From positions 1-50,960 of the forward strand of contig DNUE01000093.1 of NCBI GenBank assembly GCA_003508005.1: 50,960 nt of DNA. The letters run 5' to 3'. The translations under genes and the position numbers were made by a program. Under the pieces are notes generated by a model. It saw only the letters and a list, made by a program, of their open reading frames with translations, searched no databases and was not told the DNA's origin. Below, piece by piece: positions 17,601 through 24,689 of this stretch (the first letter of the stretch is position 1; each line of letters opens with the position of its first letter). This DNA is from Desulfobulbaceae bacterium (GTDB lineage Bacteria; Desulfobacterota; Desulfobulbia; Desulfobulbales; Desulfobulbaceae).

Positions 17601-17965
17601 AGCGGGCGGACGCCTTGACCCTCATGACCCTGCACGCTTCCAAAGGGCTTGAGTTTCGGGTGGTTTTTCTCGTGGGCGCGGAAGAGGGGCTGTTGCCCCT
17701 GGCCCCACGCCGGCAGCTCGCTGCTGAAGAGGAAGCAGAGTACCTCGAGGAGGAGCGGCGGCTGTTCTTCGTGGGCATGACCAGGGCCCGGGAGATTCTC
17801 TATCTCGGCCATGCCCGAACGCGGAGCATCGACGGCACGCCTTCCGCTCGCCAGCCCTCCAGGTTTATCCGGGAAATCCCTGAAGGGTATTTTGCCGCCG
17901 CCGACGTACCTCGGCCAACCAGGCGCCGGAAACCATCCGGCCGCCAACTCTCACTCTTTGATTGA
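14690..17965 (+). CDS. Fusion of endonuclease Q-like PHP nuclease and UvrD/PcrA helicase
   Basis: The 1091-residue protein has two parts. Residues 1 to about 400 form a PHP-type metal phosphoesterase: DLHIHS at 6-11, GTGDFTHPGW near 39, LTAEISS, VPAHVWTPW near 163 and SNSDCHSPAK near 225, followed by a Cys-rich zinc site (CGVCMEP, CPVCNRP near 300). This order matches endonuclease Q, which nicks DNA 5' of deaminated bases. From about 465 it is an SF1A helicase: Walker A AGPGTGKT near 488, LTFTNRAADEL, Walker B LLLDEFQDL near 650, GDPDQAIYGFRG, and MTLHASKGLEF. The start is TTG (14690) with AAGGGGCGG upstream. It probably nicks at lesions and then unwinds. The fusion is intact. Confidence 0.88.
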   Translation: MRYIADLHIHSLFSRATSKSSNLQGLAAWAAVKGIQVVGTGDFTHPGWLRQITESLVEAEPGFFRLKPEQTGIPDSVLLPGLHADVGPIRFVLTAEISSIYKRGGQVRKVHNILFAPDFASVKRINSVLAGIGNIEADGRPILGLDSRDLLEIVLEKAPEGFLVPAHVWTPWFSLFGSKSGFDAIEECFGDLSDQIFALETGLSSDPDMNRLVSALDRFTLISNSDCHSPAKLGREANILTTGFDFPSLREALREPVGESGEQRFAATIEFYPEEGKYHCDGHRKCGVCMEPAVTRHAKGICPVCNRPLTVGVLNRVMELADRDAPLYRPGSPRVHSLVPLAELLGEMLGAGPATKGVNEAYVRLVQQFGSELALLLTIPTETIARESSPHLAEAIARVRSGRVIRKAGYDGEYGVIRVFTEEERRAFGGQRHLFGQVMAARPTRVRRTRSGPAKDKKAVSPSGGARELNPEQQAIVASRARHILVKAGPGTGKTHTLVQRVVRLVREGQSPCTVLTFTNRAADELRERLTAALGPEAALFVGTLHGYCLHWLRAENPKLQVAGPEQRRLLMRVLWPEAGTGQLADLEQQLQEHLHTGAPAGSLPQPLNRYGDRLAAEGLVDIDGVVPAALALLQRKGGAAAMRRGTGHLLLDEFQDLNQGQYHLVQSLAATSPVFAIGDPDQAIYGFRGSSPRWFFQFAQDAEAEQHALWRNYRSGAAIVSAAAALIARNSHPGPQVRNEAVSARPGELHAFCADTPAGEAAFLIRRIESLIGGSSHREVERLGTTGGSLALGDIAVLYRTGRQAEILAAALLDHGFPVQVVDVVPFFLSGPSSLLYLWTLLAAGQAESAQLLSLLRHEKGIGRATLARVEQLLAGGGDPWETLVSCRKALPGPVQGRLAELAELLRAIREVAATQGIVPALRLVSSRYSFARENEEIDRLLRLADAFGTSLADFSSHLQRYSDSVVYDQRADALTLMTLHASKGLEFRVVFLVGAEEGLLPLAPRRQLAAEEEAEYLEEERRLFFVGMTRAREILYLGHARTRSIDGTPSARQPSRFIREIPEGYFAAADVPRPTRRRKPSGRQLSLFD

Positions 17966-17967
17966 TA

Positions 17968-19674
17968 ATGGGCGCTGAATTGGAACATCTCCGGAAACAG
18001 GTGCTTGAACTGCGGACCGATCTTGCCGCCCTCAGCGAAGAAAATGCCCGCCTGCAAAAGCTCTCCAGGCAGGCGGACGCAGCCAACAAGGCCAAGAGCG
18101 ACTTCCTGGCGATGATCAGCCATGAAATAAGGACCCCGATGAACGGCGTCATAGGTCTGACCGAGCTGCTCCTGGATTCCAAACTCGACCCCAGGCAGGA
18201 GAAATTTGCCAGCCTCATCCTTGCCTCGGCCAGGAACCTGCTGACCCTGATCAATAGCCTCCTTGATTTCAGCAAGATCGAAGCGGAGATGATGGAGCTG
18301 GAAATCGCCGAATTCGACCTGAGCGGTCTGATGGAGGAGCTGATGACCTTGTTCGGCCTGGCCGGCAGGAAAAAAAATGTACGGGTTTACGCAGAAATTG
18401 AGTCCGGGCTGGCCCAGCGCTATCTCGGCGACAGCTTCCGGATCCGGCAGATTCTTCTCAACCTGGTGGGGAACGCCATCAAATTCACCGAGCGCGGCGA
18501 CGTGGTTCTGCGGGTGAAAAGCATCCGGTCCGACGGTGACAGGGAAACCCTGCGGATGGAGGTGCAGGACAGCGGGCCGGGGATACCGGCAGACAAGATG
18601 GACCGCCTGTTCAAGCCATTTTCCCAGGTGGACAGCTCGTCCACCCGCCGCTATGGGGGCACCGGTCTCGGCCTTTCCATCTGTCAGAAATTGGTTGAAC
18701 TGATGGGCGGCGAGATCGGGGTGGAGTCCACCCCCGGTCAGGGCAGCACGTTCTGGTTCACCCTGCGCCTGTCGGTTGTCGCCAGGTCTGATTCGGCCGG
18801 CCGGGGAAAAGTTACCGTGGAAGCCAGGACGCTGCAGGAACCGGTGTCGTTTGCGGAAGCTGAACCAGCAGAGATGGAAGGGGGGGTATTGATCCTGATC
18901 GTCGAGGATGACGAAGTCAACCAGTTCGTACTGAAGATGATCCTGCAGGGTGCTGGGGCCAGGGTGCGCATCGCAAAAAACGGTCGAGAGGCAGTGGAAA
19001 TGACCTCCAATGAGGTGTTTGATCTTATTTTTATGGACTGCCAGATGCCGGTGATGGACGGCTTTGAAGCCACCGGCAGGATCTATGCGCAGGCCGCGGA
19101 GCTTGGACGGAAGCGGCCGCAGGTCGTTGCGCTGACTGCCGACGCCACCTCGGCAACCCGCCAGCACTGCAAAGAGGTGGGCATGAATGACTATCTGGTC
19201 AAGCCTGTCGATTTCGGCAAACTGCAGGGGGTACTTGACAACTGGCTTCCCGGATCAGGCCTCAAGGTCGTTTCGGCCCGGCACGAGACGATGGAAAAAG
19301 AGGGGGAAAAAGTCCATCCGGCAACAGGGGAGCCGTCTGTCCCGATAGATGCCACGGTTTTTGCCAAATTGAAGCAGAATATGGGGAACATTGATCCGGT
19401 GATCCGGGTCTTTGTCGATTCCCTGCCGCAGCGCCTTCGCCAATTGGAAGAAGCGGCCGGCCGCTTGGATTTTGAAGTGGTGCGCCGCACAGCGCATACT
19501 CTGAAGGGCAGCAGCAGCCAGTTCGGGGCAGTGGGCCTTGCCGGTCTTTGCCAGAGGGTGGAGAACATGGCCAAGAACAAAAAGCTGGAAGAAGTCGGCC
19601 CCTTTCTGGCGCAAATCAGGAAGGAAGCCGGGGCGATGACGGTTTTTCTGACAGAAGAGCTTGATAAAAAATGA
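17968..19674 (+). CDS. Soluble hybrid histidine kinase with REC and HPT domains
   Basis: The 568-residue protein lacks membrane segments and any sensor domain. It starts with a coiled coil (about 1-40), then HisKA with H52 (SHEIRTPMNGV), HATPase (NLVGNAIKFTERG, DSGPGIP, GGTGLGLSI), a receiver with D357 (MDCQMPVMDGFE), and a C-terminal HPT domain with H510 (RTAHTLKGSSSQFGA). All residues for a His-Asp-His relay are present, so it could pass phosphate to another receiver, most simply the REC-PAS-GGDEF protein encoded next. The ATG at 17968 is 2 bases after the helicase stop and has no good ribosome-binding site, implying translational coupling. Its input may be a partner held by the coiled coil. 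Confidence 0.93.
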   Translation: MGAELEHLRKQVLELRTDLAALSEENARLQKLSRQADAANKAKSDFLAMISHEIRTPMNGVIGLTELLLDSKLDPRQEKFASLILASARNLLTLINSLLDFSKIEAEMMELEIAEFDLSGLMEELMTLFGLAGRKKNVRVYAEIESGLAQRYLGDSFRIRQILLNLVGNAIKFTERGDVVLRVKSIRSDGDRETLRMEVQDSGPGIPADKMDRLFKPFSQVDSSSTRRYGGTGLGLSICQKLVELMGGEIGVESTPGQGSTFWFTLRLSVVARSDSAGRGKVTVEARTLQEPVSFAEAEPAEMEGGVLILIVEDDEVNQFVLKMILQGAGARVRIAKNGREAVEMTSNEVFDLIFMDCQMPVMDGFEATGRIYAQAAELGRKRPQVVALTADATSATRQHCKEVGMNDYLVKPVDFGKLQGVLDNWLPGSGLKVVSARHETMEKEGEKVHPATGEPSVPIDATVFAKLKQNMGNIDPVIRVFVDSLPQRLRQLEEAAGRLDFEVVRRTAHTLKGSSSQFGAVGLAGLCQRVENMAKNKKLEEVGPFLAQIRKEAGAMTVFLTEELDKK

Positions 19675-19739
19675 GTTTTCCCTCACTATAAGAATGTCTT
19701 TGCTTGTTAACCAGATGCCCCGCTGGAAGCGGAACGGAG

Positions 19740-21065
19740 ATGACCTTGGCAGTTAGCCGCAAGTGCCCTTCGATACTGATCGTCGATGATGACGAGATTA
19801 TGCGGATGCTGCTCAGGCAGTTTCTGGAGGGGGAAGAATACGAGGTTACCGAGGCGGTCAATGGCGCGGAGGCTTTGGTGAAGATTTCCTCCACTCCCTT
19901 TGACCTGGTGATCATGGACATTGCCATGCCGGGCATCGACGGCCTCTCGGTCTGCGAGCACCTCAAGTTTTCCGAGGGCACTCCACCTCCGGTGCTCATG
20001 ATCACCGCCCTGAATGACGAAGAGTCTATCGATCGCTCGTTCAGCGCCGGCGCGGTCGATCTGATCCGCAAGCCCATTCAGTGGTCGGTGCTGCGCAACC
20101 GGATCAGGTACATCATCAACGCCTACCATGCCCGGCGGGAAATCGAGGATTTGACCCGCAACTATGAAATGATCCTGGATGCGGCCGCCAACGGCATCTG
20201 CGGGGTGGACGGCGCGCAGCGGATCAGTTTTGCCAATTCGGCCGCCCTCAGGATGCTGGGCTATGACCTGGATGAGGTCTTCGGGCGCTCCTACCGGGAA
20301 ATTTTCAAGGCGTCCAAGCCCGGCACCGATGATTTCGAGGTGGACTGCTGCCCTTTTTTTCAGGACGGAGCGCCGAAGGAGTCCTTCCACTACGATGAGC
20401 TCCGTTTTCTGCGCAAGGACGGCACCAGCTTTCCCGTGGACTGCCGGTCCAACCCGATCATCGAGAACAACCTGCTGACCGGCGCGGTCCTGGTGTTCCA
20501 GGACGTGACCGACCGGCAGCAGGCTGCGGAGCTGATCAGGTACATGGCCAACCATGACTCCCTGACCAACCTGCCCAACCGGAATTTCTGCAACAAAAGG
20601 CTGCCCCAAGCCATTTCCCTAGCCAAGCGCCATAACCGGATTATCTGCCTGCTGTACATCGATCTGGACCGCTTCAAGCCCATCAACGACAAATATGGCC
20701 ATGCCGTGGGGGACAGGGTGCTGCGGCTGGTCGCCGACCGGCTGAAGCAGATGCTCCGCGCCTCCGACAGCGTCTGCCGGCTGGGGGGGGACGAGTTCGT
20801 TATCCTCCTGGAGAGTACCAATTCAGTGGACGGCGCAAAGTATGTCGCCGAGAAGACCATCGAGATCCTCAACGAGCCTATGGTGGTGGATGAGCACACT
20901 TGCTCCATCGGGGCCAGCATCGGCATCAGTATTTATCCTGACGACTGCGAAGATGCGTATACCATGCTGCAGCACGCGGATATCGCCATGTACGAGGCCA
21001 AGAAAAAAGGCCGGAACCGTTACGAGCTCTTTTCAGCAACAATGATCGGCGCCAACGGCGGGTGA
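19740..21065 (+). CDS. Response regulator diguanylate cyclase (REC-PAS-GGDEF)
   Basis: The protein has 441 residues from the ATG at 19740, which fits better than the upstream 19704 start. The receiver has D60 (VIMDIAMPG) and KP of RKPIQW. PAS spans about 140-265 and GGDEF about 280-435, with the intact active site RLGGDEFVIL, so it should make cyclic di-GMP. No RxxD inhibitory site stands five residues before GGDEF. It follows the hybrid kinase with HPT by 65 bp and precedes a PilZ protein, so kinase, cyclase and receptor may form one pathway. Confidence 0.94.
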   Translation: MTLAVSRKCPSILIVDDDEIMRMLLRQFLEGEEYEVTEAVNGAEALVKISSTPFDLVIMDIAMPGIDGLSVCEHLKFSEGTPPPVLMITALNDEESIDRSFSAGAVDLIRKPIQWSVLRNRIRYIINAYHARREIEDLTRNYEMILDAAANGICGVDGAQRISFANSAALRMLGYDLDEVFGRSYREIFKASKPGTDDFEVDCCPFFQDGAPKESFHYDELRFLRKDGTSFPVDCRSNPIIENNLLTGAVLVFQDVTDRQQAAELIRYMANHDSLTNLPNRNFCNKRLPQAISLAKRHNRIICLLYIDLDRFKPINDKYGHAVGDRVLRLVADRLKQMLRASDSVCRLGGDEFVILLESTNSVDGAKYVAEKTIEILNEPMVVDEHTCSIGASIGISIYPDDCEDAYTMLQHADIAMYEAKKKGRNRYELFSATMIGANGG

Positions 21066-21191
21066 TCCGTCCTCACGGTCGGTCTTCCAGGCTTGCCGCG
21101 GGGACTGGCGGACACTATGCGCATTTCCGTGTCGAGTGGTCAGGAAAGGTCGTCCTTGGTCGTGGCGATTGCTGGTAACTGCAGGAATCAG

Positions 21192-21206
21192 CAGAGAATT
21201 TCTCTG
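21192..21206. promoter_or_regulatory. Small perfect inverted repeat upstream of the PilZ gene
   Basis: CAGAGAATTTCTCTG has 7-bp arms around one central base and lies about 135 bp before the PilZ start, in the 274-bp gap after the cyclase gene. It could be an operator. Nothing else stands out in this gap apart from AT-rich sequence near 21290-21310. Confidence 0.35.
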
Positions 21207-21339
21207 TATTTGGCGATCTGAAAGTGGTCACAGGCGTTAGAAATAAGATGCGGATGCACGAGGTGCGTTGTGATCGCATTCTGTCTCCCGCTATAAAAAT
21301 AATGATGGCCTCGCGAAAAGGGACTTGGGAGTGTTGATT

Positions 21340-21723
21340 ATGGACAGCGGCGGTGCGGATTATCGTCGGTACAGGCGCATTTATTTTCCGGATGAACTGG
21401 CAATCAGTGGGTTGGTAGCCGAGGTGGATACCCATAAGGAACATCAGGTAAAGGTTCTGAATCTGAGTGAAGGCGGTCTGTTTTTTACTCTCGCCAGGGA
21501 GGAGGCCGGGAGTTTTCGGGAAAAAGGGAGCGTCCTGTTCATAGGGTTGCGCGGACCGGACCCGTTTACTTTTTCTCAGATACTGAATATGGAGATCAAG
21601 TGGGTCTGTGACAATGAAATAATGGAGAATATCGGTTTCGGCTGCGAGTTTGTTGATCCCCCATCCGGCTTTGTCAAGCAGATTCGGGATTTGGTCGCCG
21701 GTTTTCCCATGTATACCGGTTGA
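21340..21723 (+). CDS. PilZ-domain protein (probable cyclic-di-GMP receptor)
   Basis: The 127-residue protein is a single PilZ domain. The arginine motif is in DYRRYRRIYF (residues 7-16) and the second motif is NLSEGGLFF near 45-53, matching the RxxxR and (D/N)xSxxG signature that binds cyclic di-GMP. The ATG at 21340 follows GGGAG; the TTG at 21325 is less likely. No membrane segment or second domain is present. It is encoded just after a diguanylate cyclase, so it may be the local effector. What it binds in turn is unknown. Confidence 0.88.
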   Translation: MDSGGADYRRYRRIYFPDELAISGLVAEVDTHKEHQVKVLNLSEGGLFFTLAREEAGSFREKGSVLFIGLRGPDPFTFSQILNMEIKWVCDNEIMENIGFGCEFVDPPSGFVKQIRDLVAGFPMYTG

Positions 21724-22245
21724 GCATTCATGAGATGATGCAACACATGGCGGGCTTGCAGGACTTGACCGGCGTGGTTCAAAAACACAACTAATCCCTT
21801 TTGGCCGCCGGTTGCCGATCAACTCCTGATCACGCCGGTGTCCATTCCTTCCTCCCACCTTTCCGTCTGTATTTTCATGTCACCTGCTCTTCCAATGTTT
21901 CAGATTGTTGCATCGGGCAGCGGAAAAATTTCCCGCTTTTCACCGGGTTAATATTGTCCGCTCTCCGGATGAAGCAAAGCGCAACGTGCCATTTTGTCCC
22001 TTATTGCAAAGACTTATCGCAGTCTGGATCCAGTTTTTTCTTGACAGAGAGAGCTGGAAAGCATTAATGATTCGGGGATTTGTCAATGAACGGCTATTCA
22101 TATTGCCGGTTCCGGAAATAAAGTGTTCTACCTGTTTTTGCTAGACCGGCAAAGAGATATGCCTGACGTGGTGACACGCCTGCCTGGCTTAGTTATTCAG
22201 GCCTATGAAGAGATGAATTAATTTATCAAGAAGGAGGGGGAGTTC
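21724..22245. other. Intergenic region before the TauE gene
   Basis: This 522-bp stretch holds no supported gene; its short frames have poor codon use. Besides the promoter listed separately, TTGCCGGT near 22102 and ACCGGCAA near 22144 are complementary arms about 34 bases apart and could form a leader hairpin. A strong ribosome-binding site (AAGGAGGGGGAG) closes the region. Confidence 0.5.
22041..22069 (+). promoter_or_regulatory. Probable sigma-70 promoter for tauE-DUF1634
   Basis: TTGACA at 22041-22046 is a perfect -35 element. TTAATG stands 17 bp further on as a weak -10. The predicted leader is about 170 bases. Confidence 0.45.
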
Positions 22246-23223
22246 ATGGTCAAGAGGATGGTTGAGAAGTTGGGCAGGATATCCATCGCCTGGAGCATCC
22301 TGGCCCTTGTTCCAGCAATGGCCTGGGCAAGCGAGGCAATGGCGCAGGCCCCGGTCCCAACAGCGGACGGGACCGCCTGGTGGGTATGGCCGGTCGTCCT
22401 GCTGGTGGTAACCTTTATCATGGGCATTGTCGCGGTGCTCGGCGGCGTCGGCGGCGGCGTGCTCTTTGTGCCGATCATCAGCGGCTTCTTTCCCTTTCAT
22501 CTCGATTTTGTCCGCGGTGCCGGCCTGCTGGTCGCCCTTTCCGGCGCCCTGGCCGCCGGGCCGGGCCTGCTCAAGGCCAACCTGGCCAGTCTCCGCCTGG
22601 CCCTGCCGGTGGCCATGATTGCCGCTTCCATGGCCATTGTCGGCGCCATGGTCGGGCTGGCCCTGCCGACCCATATCGTGCAGCTCTCCCTGGGCGGCAC
22701 CATCCTCGGTATTGTCGCTATTATGCTCACCGCCAAGAAGTCCGCGGTTCCGGATGTGCCCCAGGCCGACAACCTGTCCTCCGCCCTGCGGATCACCGGC
22801 ATTTATTATGAGCCGAGCAGCAAACAGGACATCAACTGGAAGATTCACCGCACCATCCCCGGCCTGCTGACTTTCATCATCATCGGCTTCATGGCCGGCA
22901 TGTTCGGGCTCGGCGCCGGCTGGGCCAATGTGCCGGTTCTGAACCTGATGATGGGCGCGCCGCTGAAGATCAGCGTCGCCACCAGCAAGTTCCTGCTGTC
23001 CATCACCGATACCTCCGCCGCCTGGATTTACCTGAACCAGGGCTGCGTCATCCCCATGATGGTGGTTCCCTCGCTGATCGGGATCATGCTTGGTTCTCTG
23101 GTCGGGGTCCGCATCCTGAAGGTGGCCAAGCCGACATTCATCAGATGGATGGTTATCGCTATTCTCACCTTCGCCGGCCTCAAGGCCCTGCACAAGGGCT
23201 TGTCGGTCATGGGCATTTTATAA
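22246..23223 (+). CDS. TauE/SafE-family membrane anion exporter
   Basis: The 325-residue protein has about eight or nine hydrophobic segments and the family repeats GVGGGVLFVPIISGFF in the first half and GFMAGMFGLGAGWANVPVLN in the second. TauE/SafE (DUF81) proteins export or import small organosulfur or organic anions such as sulfite, sulfoacetate or related compounds. It begins with a cleavable-looking signal-like segment (ending AMA-QA). The start is set by AAGGAGGGGGAG. The DUF1634 membrane protein follows 24 bp later, as is common, so both probably work together. The substrate cannot be told from sequence; in a sulfur-metabolising anaerobe an oxyanion of sulfur is plausible. Confidence 0.9.
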   Translation: MVKRMVEKLGRISIAWSILALVPAMAWASEAMAQAPVPTADGTAWWVWPVVLLVVTFIMGIVAVLGGVGGGVLFVPIISGFFPFHLDFVRGAGLLVALSGALAAGPGLLKANLASLRLALPVAMIAASMAIVGAMVGLALPTHIVQLSLGGTILGIVAIMLTAKKSAVPDVPQADNLSSALRITGIYYEPSSKQDINWKIHRTIPGLLTFIIIGFMAGMFGLGAGWANVPVLNLMMGAPLKISVATSKFLLSITDTSAAWIYLNQGCVIPMMVVPSLIGIMLGSLVGVRILKVAKPTFIRWMVIAILTFAGLKALHKGLSVMGIL

Positions 23224-23247
23224 GAGCAACGTAAGAGGAGGAATCAT

Positions 23248-23691
23248 ATGTCTGAAATAAAGAGAGAAGCGACCCCCGAGCAGCTGCTCTATGCCAATAT
23301 CCTGGAAAAGGGCATGCTCGTCGGCCTGGGGCTCATGTTCATCACCTTTGCCCTCTATGTTCTCGGCATCATGAAGCCCGTGGTGCCGACGGACCAGATC
23401 GCCAGCTATTGGAGCATGCCTGTGCACGACTACCTGGTTGCCATTAACGCCAACTTTCTGCATGGGGATACGCTGCCCACCGGCTGGTCATGGCTCAAGC
23501 TGATCAGCCGGGGCGATTTCCTGAATTTTATCCCGATCGTCATCCTGTCCGGCGTCACCATCATATGTTATATTGTCATTATTCCGGGGCTCTTTGCCCG
23601 CAAGGACAACGCCATGGGCGTGATCGCGGTGATGACCTCCCTTATCCTGATCCTTGCCGCCAGCGGCATCCTTACCACCGGCGGCCATTGA
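23248..23691 (+). CDS. DUF1634 integral membrane protein
   Basis: The 147-residue protein has three strong membrane helices: about 22-42 (GMLVGLGLMFITFALYVLGI), 94-115 (FIPIVILSGVTIICYIVII) and 123-143. DUF1634 proteins are commonly encoded next to TauE-type transporters and are thought to be their partner; no activity has been established that I know of. The ribosome-binding site is AGAGGAGGAA. A terminator ends the two-gene operon 35 bp downstream. Confidence 0.85.
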   Translation: MSEIKREATPEQLLYANILEKGMLVGLGLMFITFALYVLGIMKPVVPTDQIASYWSMPVHDYLVAINANFLHGDTLPTGWSWLKLISRGDFLNFIPIVILSGVTIICYIVIIPGLFARKDNAMGVIAVMTSLILILAASGILTTGGH

Positions 23692-23725
23692 ACCGGCCTG
23701 AAGGACGAATTCATCTCCGAATAAG

Positions 23726-23763
23726 AAAAGGCAGCGTGCCCGCTGGGTGCGCTGCCTTTTTTT
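23726..23763 (+). terminator. Intrinsic terminator after tauE-DUF1634
   Basis: AAAAGGCAGCG pairs with CGCTGCCTTTT around a 13-base loop, followed by a T-run (23757-23763). The preceding A-rich arm lets it work in reverse too, which suits the convergent ACT gene at 23827. Confidence 0.9.
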
Positions 23764-23826
23764 CTGCTTCCGACGCGGGCCTGCTGTCCGGCAGGATCGG
23801 CCTCTTCCTCCCCCGTTGAGCCCCTC

Positions 23827-24240
23827 CTACACCCCCAGGGTTTCAACCGCCCGGAGGAAGTCCTCCTCCTTCACGTAGATCAGGTAGCCGAAGCTTCCCT
23901 CTCCGTCCGTTACCCCGCTGGAGGCAAAGACGTTGATATTCGCCTCGAAGATCTTCTGGTGGATCCCGGCCAGGGCGCCGAGTTCGTCATCACCTTTGAT
24001 CAGCAGGGCATGATGCGGTCCGTCCAGGTGGATGCCGCTGTTCTTTGCCTCGCTGACCAGCTTTGCCTTGTCCTCTGGAAACACTGCGAGCTGGGTGGAA
24101 TCGGGGCCGATCGGAATGGCGGAAAAGGCCAGTTGTTTTACCCCCAGCTGGGCAAGAAGATTGAGCAGCTTGTAGGCCTCGCCGGGCTTGTCCTTGACTA
24201 CGGTGTAGTAGTATTCGACACTGCGGATGGTAAACGCCAT
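23827..24240 (-). CDS. ACT-domain protein
   Basis: The 137-residue protein is composed of two ACT-like halves: YYTVVKDKPGEAYKLLNLLAQLGVKQLAFSAIP near 11-43 and LGALAGIHQKIFEANINVFASSGV near 85-110. ACT domains bind amino acids or other small ligands. There is no attached enzyme, so it is a free-standing regulator or sensor. AGGAGA precedes the ATG at 24240. It is divergent from the RACo-like gene. Function cannot be assigned further. Confidence 0.85.
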   Translation of the reverse strand: MAFTIRSVEYYYTVVKDKPGEAYKLLNLLAQLGVKQLAFSAIPIGPDSTQLAVFPEDKAKLVSEAKNSGIHLDGPHHALLIKGDDELGALAGIHQKIFEANINVFASSGVTDGEGSFGYLIYVKEEDFLRAVETLGV

Positions 24241-24689
24241 GAGTCTTCTCCTTATGTATCAGGTCAACGGAGGTTCTATTTTATTCTCTTGGATTACTTA
24301 TTATATGATGGTGCTCGGGGACTGTCAAATTGTCGGCCAAATTCGCTCGCGGCGCGTCCCTGCCTCATCAGCTCTGGCTACCCTTCAGGCGGGCATCGAA
24401 GCGCCGTTTCGATGCCCTTTGCGCTTCGCCGATCTTGCGGCACGGCGGGCCGACGGGATGCCCGTCCGGGCCGCATCATTCGGCCGCCATTCGTTCATTT
24501 CCGGCAAAGTGCAGCCCGAGAGGGAGTGCGGCATATTTTTTTCTCTTGCCCGGGAATCAGAGGCTTTGACAAAAGAAATGATTTTGACTTGGACACGCAT
24601 GGCATTATAAGAGATGCAATGAATCGCCACCACGTCTGAATCCTGACCGGGCAGGGTCCTGCCGGCAGGGGAGATGCGAAGGAGAAACC
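24241..24689. other. Divergent intergenic region with GC-rich hairpins
   Basis: The 449-bp gap between the divergent ACT and RACo-like genes has no supported gene. A perfect 10-bp hairpin (GGGCATCGAA / TTCGATGCCC) lies at 24391-24417. A second, imperfect one (ACGGG-ATG-CCCGT with flanking CGGCC-type pairing) lies at about 24443-24472. Neither is followed by a T-run, so they look like folded RNA or repeat elements, not terminators. Confidence 0.5.
24584..24611 (+). promoter_or_regulatory. Probable sigma-70 promoter for the RACo-like gene
   Basis: TTGACT (24584-24589) and TATAAG (24606-24611) are separated by 16 bp, about 80 bp before the ATG. A second TTTGACA lies nearby at 24565-24571. Confidence 0.5.

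Noticed and set aside
24227..24639. Plus-strand ORFs in the ACT/RACo gap
   Set aside because: They partly run antisense to the ACT gene, cross two hairpins, show no protein features and have no ribosome-binding site.
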